Origin: Cristatella mucedo
Taxonomy: Eukaryota; Bryozoa; Phylactolaemata; Cristatellidae
DNA: 64,000 bases
Direction of reading: 5' to 3'
Assembly: GCA_009760855.2 (NCBI GenBank)
Contig: WPIO01000001.1
Location: 18,169,001-18,233,000, forward strand
Below, piece after piece: positions 58,477 to 64,000 of this stretch. The notes beneath the pieces were generated by a model. The model was not told the origin of the DNA and ran no database searches. It was given only the letters and a program-made list of their open reading frames with translations. Each line of letters opens with the position of its first letter. Positions within the stretch are counted from its first letter, which is position 1. Both the position numbers and the translations under genes were made by a program.

Positions 58477-59057
58477 ATGAATCATGATGAAGTTTGTACA
58501 AATAAAATTGATGAAGTTAATGCATTGAAAGAACGTATAGATGAGTTGTTTTAATTTAATGTATTTGCTGGAAAATTTACTTATAAGGTTAGGCGCCAAG
58601 GAGTAGTATATGAAAAAGAAGCAGGTTCATTAAATTCAAGTGGTTATAGACAAATAACAATTGATGGAAAAAATATTGTTTTCATCGTCTTGTATGGTTA
58701 ATAAGTACTGATAAATTTCCTATACATGAGTTGGATCATATTGATGGTAATAAGCAAAATAATTGCTTTGATAACTTACGTGAAGCAACACGCGCTGAAA
58801 ACAACCGAAATAGAGGTCTTACTAAAAGAAATACTTCACAATTTATTGGCGTTAGTTGGTATGAAAAAACAAACAAGTGGAGAGCATATCTTACAATAGA
58901 TGGAACTAGATACCATTTAGGCTACTATTCTTCTGCAGATGAGGCTGCAAAAGTGAGAGATCTTGAAGCAATACGTTTGCACTTGCAATTCGCAAAACTA
59001 AATTTCACATACACACCTACAGATGATAAGCAAATTGTTAGATATACAGGCTACTAG
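58477..59057 (+). pseudogene. HNH endonuclease with AP2 DNA-binding domain
   Basis: The start follows GATATATAGAAAA. TAA 58,552 comes after codon 25 and one base is missing from a T run near 58,683. The HNH core has the His of HRLVW and LDHIDGNKQNNCFDNLR. A C-terminal AP2 domain (GVSWYEKTNKWRAYLTIDG, then LGYYSSADEAAKVRDLEAI) binds DNA. This is the architecture of free-standing homing endonucleases in phages and giant viruses (known). TAG ends it at 59,055 within a CTAG shared with the facing gene. Confidence 0.88.
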
Positions 59058-59784
59058 TTCTTACATCTGCGTTTTAAATCATCTCCTAATATCAGTATTT
59101 CTGAATGTATTTATTCTTGACTAGCTCCACGTGCAAACAGATTGGCTAGCAACATGGCCGACTCTGCCTTATAGTCACACGTTTTACGAGCACCAACTGT
59201 AGTTGACTCAACTCATTTTATATCTCGTTTCAAATCTTCACTAGATGAGACTCCTCCATTCTCAACTAATTTCTTTCCTTTATTCAAGTAGTCCAATCTG
59301 TTTTTTACCTCACTTTTCTGAACTTTTTCACTTAGATCCATAGCAATTCCTTTATCTAGTAATTATATCATATTATGAATTTCAGTAACAGCATTCCTTA
59401 ATCTTTCGCTCTGCAAACTAAGTGCATTCATTCTTTCTTCATGTGTGTTCATCCTTGGAGCTTTTGCAGTAAACATTGTTTCATCTACTATCTTTTTAAC
59501 TAGTGTTGCAACAGCAACTGTTATACTTGCTGCTAAATCTACTGTACCAATCACAGATGCAATACGGGCCATTATTGCTGGAATAGCAGGTAATATTCCC
59601 CCTCTCATTTCAAGAAAGTTTTTCTTCCATGCTATAGGATCTAACTGTTCTGCACTCCAAGAAACCTCTTCTCCAAAAATATTAGACAAAATTTACTTGG
59701 ATCTAAATACCAATCACTATTTGACTTCTCTGCTTCAAGAAGAATTTCATTTATATTATAACCAATCTCTAATGATGAAACCAT
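59054..59784 (-). CDS. unknown viral protein with hydrophobic segment, three in-frame stops
   Basis: A probable start is ATG 59,784, with a shift near 59,695. From 59,689 the frame runs 212 codons without a shift to TAG 59,054, crossing TAA 59,363, TGA 59,213 and TAA 59,111. Content: VSWSAEQLDPIAWKK, a hydrophobic stretch (LPAIPAIMARIASVIGTVDL, then AASITVAVATLV), a charged helix and KTCDYKAESAMLLANLF. All parts look coding. Minor capsid or membrane role possible, unproven. Confidence 0.6.
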
Positions 59785-59816
59785 TTTTGTTAATCCTTTT
59801 TTTCTTCCATTATTTT

Positions 59817-60145
59817 CTAAAACACCTGTCCGTATTTACCTGAGGCAATATCATCAACAACTTCTTTTATAAATAGACCAAGATCTACTATCCCTGTAAC
59901 ACCTGATAGAAAACCTCCTAGAGCTCTGGTAGCAGATCCAATAACTTTAAATGATTGCAATACTTTTGGAACAATCTTTGCTATTTTATTCGACGCTTGT
60001 AGTGACAGTTTCATTGCAATTTTAGGCGCTATTTTTGTAAATGTCTTTGATCCAACTTCAGTTGCAGTTGTAACACCTGATACTAGTTCTATGGTTGTAC
60101 TAACTCCTTCTTTTATATCTTCAGCAACTCCTTTACCTTTTTATT
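59817..60145 (-). CDS. unknown viral membrane-active protein
   Basis: From about 60,145 the reverse frame is open (one TAA at 60,141) to TAG 59,817. It is rich in Lys, Val, Thr and Gly (STTIELVSGVTTATEVGSK) with an amphipathic/hydrophobic end (TRALGGFLSGVTGIVDLGLF). No clear start codon is visible next to the divergent fibre gene, so its 5' end is uncertain. Function unknown. Confidence 0.5.
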
Positions 60146-60163
60146 CTTCGTATTTTAAAAGTA

Positions 60164-61033
60164 ATGGAAAAGGTAAGGAAAAGTGGTGGAAATGTTTATA
60201 CTGATCTTAATGCAAATAAAAATGGAGTAACTAACTTGGGCTTTCCTGTTAATGGTGGTGATGCAATAAGATTAGATTATGTTCTTAGTTCAAACTTTGG
60301 CGGTAGTGTTGCTAGTAATGTTATAGAAGAGTTAGCAACTGTAACAAGTTTATCAGGATTGCTTCCAAAAAAAGATGCAAAGATGATGTCACAACTTAAT
60401 TTTAAGAATATGTATGTTATATCAGGTAATTCTGCTTATGATACTGTTTATTCAGATTTAAGACCTTATACAGTAATAAAATATGGATTGTTGAAAAGTA
60501 TGACACAAGTGTTTCAAGGTAAAGCAATGGCAAGTATAGGCATGGGTAAGAAGAGTATTATATTTTTAAAAGATTCAGATGTAGTAACAAAACACTATGT
60601 TGATAGCTGTAAACAAGTAGGATTTAGATATTGATGTTTAAGTTCTAGTACTTATCCTAGTTTATTTAAACTTGGCATGCTGGGTTTGAATATTACTACT
60701 AATGGAATTAGTGAATCTTCTTTTTCAGCACAACAAATTACAACAGGTGACCTTTCAATTATAGAAAATGGAACAGAAAGAAAGTTATGATTTATAACTA
60801 ACCTTAAAACATTCTTTCCTGGTGTATTACCTAATTATAGTATGATATCTAATATTATGTATGCAACTAATAAAACTAATTCTTATTTAGATTTGACTAG
60901 TGATAATACTTATGGTGTTAGTGGACCTATAGTTTTAATAACTAATATTGATGGAACATGTACTTATGCTATTGATAAATTTACTGTTTTAAGTCGAATT
61001 ATTTATATAGATTTTCTTGTTAGTATTGTATAG
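60164..61033 (+). CDS. fibre-like protein 1
   Basis: ATG 60,164 opens a frame without shifts for 289 codons to TAG 61,031, crossing TGA 60,632 and TGA 60,788. The stalk repeat is seen as VTNLGFPVNGGDAIRLDYV and DSDVVTKHYVDS, followed by a beta-rich head (ISNIMYATNKTNSYLDLTS). Likely a host-attachment spike (inferred from the repeat). The TAG overlaps the start motif of fibre gene 2. Confidence 0.7.
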
Positions 61034-61034
61034 A

Positions 61035-61934
61035 AATGTTGGGCTATATAAAAAAGGAACTAATGCAGATAAATATATTAGAAAGACAGGTGATATACTT
61101 AATGGAAATTTAAGTATGAATGGAAACCTGATTAAGAACTTAGGTGATCCTGTTGATTCAGGAGATGCTGTAAACACAAAGTATTTAGATACGAACTTTG
61201 TAACAAAGGTTTCTAGATCAACTACTTCTGATGGAGATGTTGATATGAATAATTACAGGTTGGTAGATCTTGCTAATCCTGTAAGACCTAGTGATGCTGC
61301 AACGAAAGATTATTCTGATACAAAATAAGTTAAATAAGGAACACTTAGAGGAAATGTAACTGTAAATGGAAGTATTAGTGTTGTTGATGCTCCTACTGGT
61401 GATAATTGTGATTTTAGTGTTCCAAATAAAGCTTATATGGATGCAAACTTTCTTAATTTGCATGGAGGAATTGTTATTGGAAATTTAGATATGATGAATA
61501 ACTTTATTAGAATTGTAAATGATCCTGTTAATCCTAATGATGGTGTTAATCTCAGCTGTTTGAATAGAATATCTTTTTGGAATGTTGCAAAAATAACATT
61601 TATTGCACCTATAGATTCAACACAGCAAACAAATACGTCTGGAACAATCTATCAAGGAAAATTTATTGATGGCTTACAAAAGGATACAATTCCCAGGGCA
61701 TCATTTGTAATTTCAATAACATATACAGCACCAAATGGTTTACTAAAACAGCTTATTCCTATTCCACCATCAGGAATACATTCTAATTATTCATTTCAGC
61801 TATTTCGAAGTTATAATCTTGATTCAAATAAAAGAATAATAAGGGATTCACCAATTGTATGTACACACGACCTACTTAATGAAGGAAATATAGTTTTAAC
61901 TGTTTAAATAGCATTAATATAATATGCTCTCTAG
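61035..61934 (+). pseudogene. fibre-like protein 2
   Basis: The start ATG 61,035 lies in TGTATAGAAATG, then a one-base shift near 61,050. Three or more stalk repeats follow: IKNLGDPVDSGDAVNTKYLD, LVDLANPVRPSDAATKDYSD, IRIVNDPVNPNDGVN. Two TAA codons (61,326 and 61,335) lie between repeats without a shift. The head (SFVISITYTAPNGLLKQLIP) ends at TAA 61,905, or at TAG 61,932 if TAA is read through. Confidence 0.7.
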
Positions 61935-61947
61935 AAAGTAATTACAG

Positions 61948-62440
61948 ATGAATGGAACATTGAATTTTGATTCAAACAGAATAAAAAACGTTGGAGAAAC
62001 TTTAGATTTATTAGAAATAATTAATAAATCATTTGCTGATAACAATTATCTAAGGAAAGACTCAAATCAACATATAACTGGTAATTTATCTGTAAACTCA
62101 AAAAATATGTAATTGTATTAGATGCTATTAATGAAAGTGATGTTGCAGCAAAAAATATTTTGACACAAAAGTTGAGGCATATATTTCAAATGAAACTATA
62201 AATGGAAACTTAAATGCTAATACAATATATATTAAAACCTATGAACACAATTTTAATAACTTTTTACTGAATAGTGTAATTTTAATAACTTTTTACATCA
62301 TTTCTATTTAAAATGTGGAAATAGACCATGTATTTTTTCATTTATTAGTGAAATTCCTTTTATTAATTAATATGGTAATTTAACTGTAAACAGTGTAAAT
62401 AGTACTGGTAATCCAATGCAAAAATTTTTATTTTTCTGAT
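61948..62440 (+). pseudogene. fibre-like protein 3, heavily decayed
   Basis: ATG 61,948 begins a repeat unit (NFDSNRIKNVGETLDLLEII). After two shifts another follows (VIVLDAINESDVAAKNI). The head is not readable and a LINE begins near 62,450. Confidence 0.55.
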
Positions 62441-62449
62441 AATATTGGT

Positions 62450-63345
62450 AGCTTGGAGGTTGGCCCTGTGTGGATGAGAAACCGAGCTGTATCTAGCCGA
62501 AGGAACGTGGCACTATTGACGCAGTGCACCGAGTGCACTCTTTTCTTGTGAGACAAGTTTTTTATATGCGCACTTGGGGCGAACTGCTATTTTGTGCTAG
62601 GGCCACAGCCTGTACGACTAGGCCGCTCCATTCGGCGAGACCTCTCGGCTGGATAGCCACTCCGCTGTTTACGGCTACCCTTGTATCTCCGTCTGTAACT
62701 CCACAAAGTCACAAAGACCATATGGGTGTTACACGAGAGAGTTTTGTATAGCGCACTTTCGGTACGCATTCGGTAGCCAACAGACTTCGTCTCACGCAAC
62801 AAAGAGAAAGTGGGAAGTATAGCAGAGTCAGGAGAGCAGTTGAGGGAGTAAGTAGCATGGAAGTAGCAGCTCAGGACCGCTGAAAAGAATTAGCCATAGT
62901 CGGCAGTAGGAGAGTAGTTGTCGTTGCGTAAGAATTGTGGAAGCGAGTTCCACAGTCTAGGACATGCAGAGCTAAAGCTTCTGTCGCCAACGGTCTTTAA
63001 GCGGAGGAATGGAACAGCTTATTGTCCACACAGGACCTCAGGGTGCGAACGGGCTGAAACTGATGCAGCAGTTCAGCTAGGTACGAAGGAGCCAAGCCAT
63101 GGCGGGCCTTGTGGGTCAGCGTAAGAACTTTGCTCTGTATCCGTTGCTCAACCGGCATCTATCCTAGCTCTTTTAGCAAAGGAGACACGTGCTCAAACCT
63201 CTGGGACTTGAAGACTAGCCTTGCATCCATATTCACGGTCAGCTGCAGTGGCCTAATAGCTTTCTTTGGTAGCACAGCCAAAAGGGAATTACAATAATCA
63301 AGCCGAGACAGAACTAAAGAGCTAGTTAAAGTCTTTACAAGAACG
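62450..63345 (-). mobile_element. family 2 LINE inserted in the virus
   Basis: 62,690-63,310 matches 3,410-4,075 over the C-terminal RT and 3' region. On the reverse strand near 63,300 it encodes the RLDYCNSLL-type segment. The viral sequence resumes at about 63,346. Confidence 0.85.
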
Positions 63346-63606
63346 TAGTCGGGATCTTCATTTGAGTCATCTGAATACTCTGATTCCCTATCTGAACTAG
63401 TAATTTCAATAACTTTTAGATCTGTCTCTATAATAGTGAAAATAATTGTATTAATTTATATTTAATTTCTCTAATGACTTGAATAGCTCTATTTCTGTTT
63501 GTATATCAACATATTTTTATCTACTTTCATTTTCTCTTTATCTATAAATTTTAGTTTCTTTACAGGTATTAATTAGTTTGTTGTCTTCATTCTTTCTTTT
63601 TGGCAT
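63346..63606 (-). pseudogene. small viral protein with acidic tail, cut by a LINE
   Basis: ATG 63,606 directly follows AATATATAG. The first codons are basic (PKRKNEDNKLINTC), then VDIQTEIELFKSLEKLNIN, with two TAA codons. After a possible shift the end is acidic (SSDRESEYSDDSNEDPDY) where the LINE begins. Unknown family. Confidence 0.45.
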
Positions 63607-63617
63607 CTATATATTGT

Positions 63618-64000
63618 TTAACCAACATTACAACTATCACAACGACCAGGATTAGTTCCTTCACTCAAGACTTTAGCAATTTTGTAATGGCCATAAGCAT
63701 AACTACAACATCCACAATCTAACCAATATCGTTTTGAGTCAAATGCTGATAATGCTTTCTTAGATTGTGTTATAGTATAAATTTGGTGGTTTCTAGATTG
63801 AAATCTTGATTGATTTCAATAAACATCATATCCAGTTTTAAGTCAACCAACATAATCAGAATGTGTCAAACATTTTTTTACTACATCCTTCTTTGTTACT
63901 TTTGCTTTTTTAACTGCTGATTTAACTTACATTCCTTTATCTTTCTTGACAGCTATTTGCATTGAATAAAGTTTCGGTCATAAGAAAACACCCTCATCAA
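63618..64000 (-). pseudogene. POLB: DNA polymerase B, C-terminal end (partial)
   Basis: The gene enters from the right edge. In one unshifted frame it has PKLYSMQIAVKKDKG, KKDVVKKCLTHSDYVG, NHQIYTITQSKKALSAF, DSKRYWLDCG and AYGHYKIAKVL. These are the thumb-side signatures at the end of protein-primed PolB of Polintons, the replicative enzyme. TGA 63,978, TAA 63,927, TGA 63,843 and TGA 63,816 interrupt. The apparent end is TAA 63,618. The catalytic palm lies outside the window. Confidence 0.82.

Larger units (their letters stand above)
43650..64000. mobile_element. integrated Polinton/Maverick (adintovirus-like) DNA virus, right end outside the window
   Basis: The AT-rich block has compact genes on both strands and the Polinton core set: integrase, PolB C-terminus, adenain-like protease, packaging ATPase, major and minor capsid proteins. 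Three host LINE insertions (46,868-48,630; 52,989-54,587; 62,450-63,345) lie inside it, which places it in the host chromosome. Base composition is strikingly unlike the neighbouring host DNA. About 20 one-base frameshifts and about 39 in-frame TAA/TGA codons break the genes. No right terminal repeat is seen. Confidence 0.93.

Noticed and set aside
43650..64000. Ciliate or other foreign contamination explaining TAA/TGA codons
   Set aside because: Host LINE copies of the same families as in the flanking animal DNA are inserted in the block, one with a target duplication.
43650..64000. Mitochondrial-type code or mitochondrial DNA
   Set aside because: The genes are Polinton genes, not organellar. 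TAA as Tyr (some flatworm mitochondria) fits the positions worse than Gln.

Overview
This window is nuclear DNA of an invertebrate animal. It holds two intron-containing host genes, a dense load of LINEs, SINEs and a DNA transposon, and about 20 kb of an integrated Polinton/Maverick (adintovirus-like) DNA virus that continues past the right edge. The sequence does not settle the phylum. A Distal-less type homeobox gene, split genes, tRNA-derived SINEs and CR1/L2-like LINEs all say metazoan.

Layout. 1-8 kb is intergenic DNA with repeat remnants, including a LINE reverse-transcriptase fragment at 5.06-6.34 kb. 8.2-20 kb is very GC- and CpG-rich and holds a three-exon Distal-less/Dlx gene on the + strand (13,338-15,795), with CCAAT and TATA boxes in front and a polyadenylation signal behind. 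Tail to tail with it, on the - strand, lies a complete six-exon L-serine dehydratase gene (exons between 41,056 and 18,983). It predicts a protein of about 330 residues. Its introns are large and full of transposons, among them a SPIN-type hAT element with terminal repeats and an 8-bp target duplication inside a LINE.

43.65-64 kb is AT-rich and compactly coding on both strands. Recognisable genes are a retroviral-type integrase, the C-terminal end of protein-primed DNA polymerase B (running off the window), an adenovirus-like cysteine protease with an N-terminal zinc ribbon, the FtsK/HerA-type packaging ATPase, a major capsid protein, two penton-like minor capsid genes, a protein with a phospholipase A2 domain, a YqaJ-type nuclease fragment, an HNH-AP2 endonuclease, a family of fibre-like genes and several unknown small genes. 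Together these would copy, package, mature and integrate a Polinton genome. Host LINEs have inserted into it at three places, so it is integrated and not contamination.

The most unusual signal is in the viral coding frames. By hand count they are interrupted by about 39 in-frame stop codons that are all TAA or TGA, never TAG, while nine gene ends use TAG. Several frames are otherwise continuous for over 200 codons. Reading TAA as Gln and TGA as Trp gives sensible protein, but some positions fit Arg, TAA or TGA also seems to end some genes, and about 20 single-base frameshifts are present. Stop-codon reassignment and ordinary decay must therefore be separated by comparison with relatives. The viral genes also share a TATATAGA-like motif 0-15 bases before their start codons, in places as a bidirectional promoter of only 10 or 20 bp.
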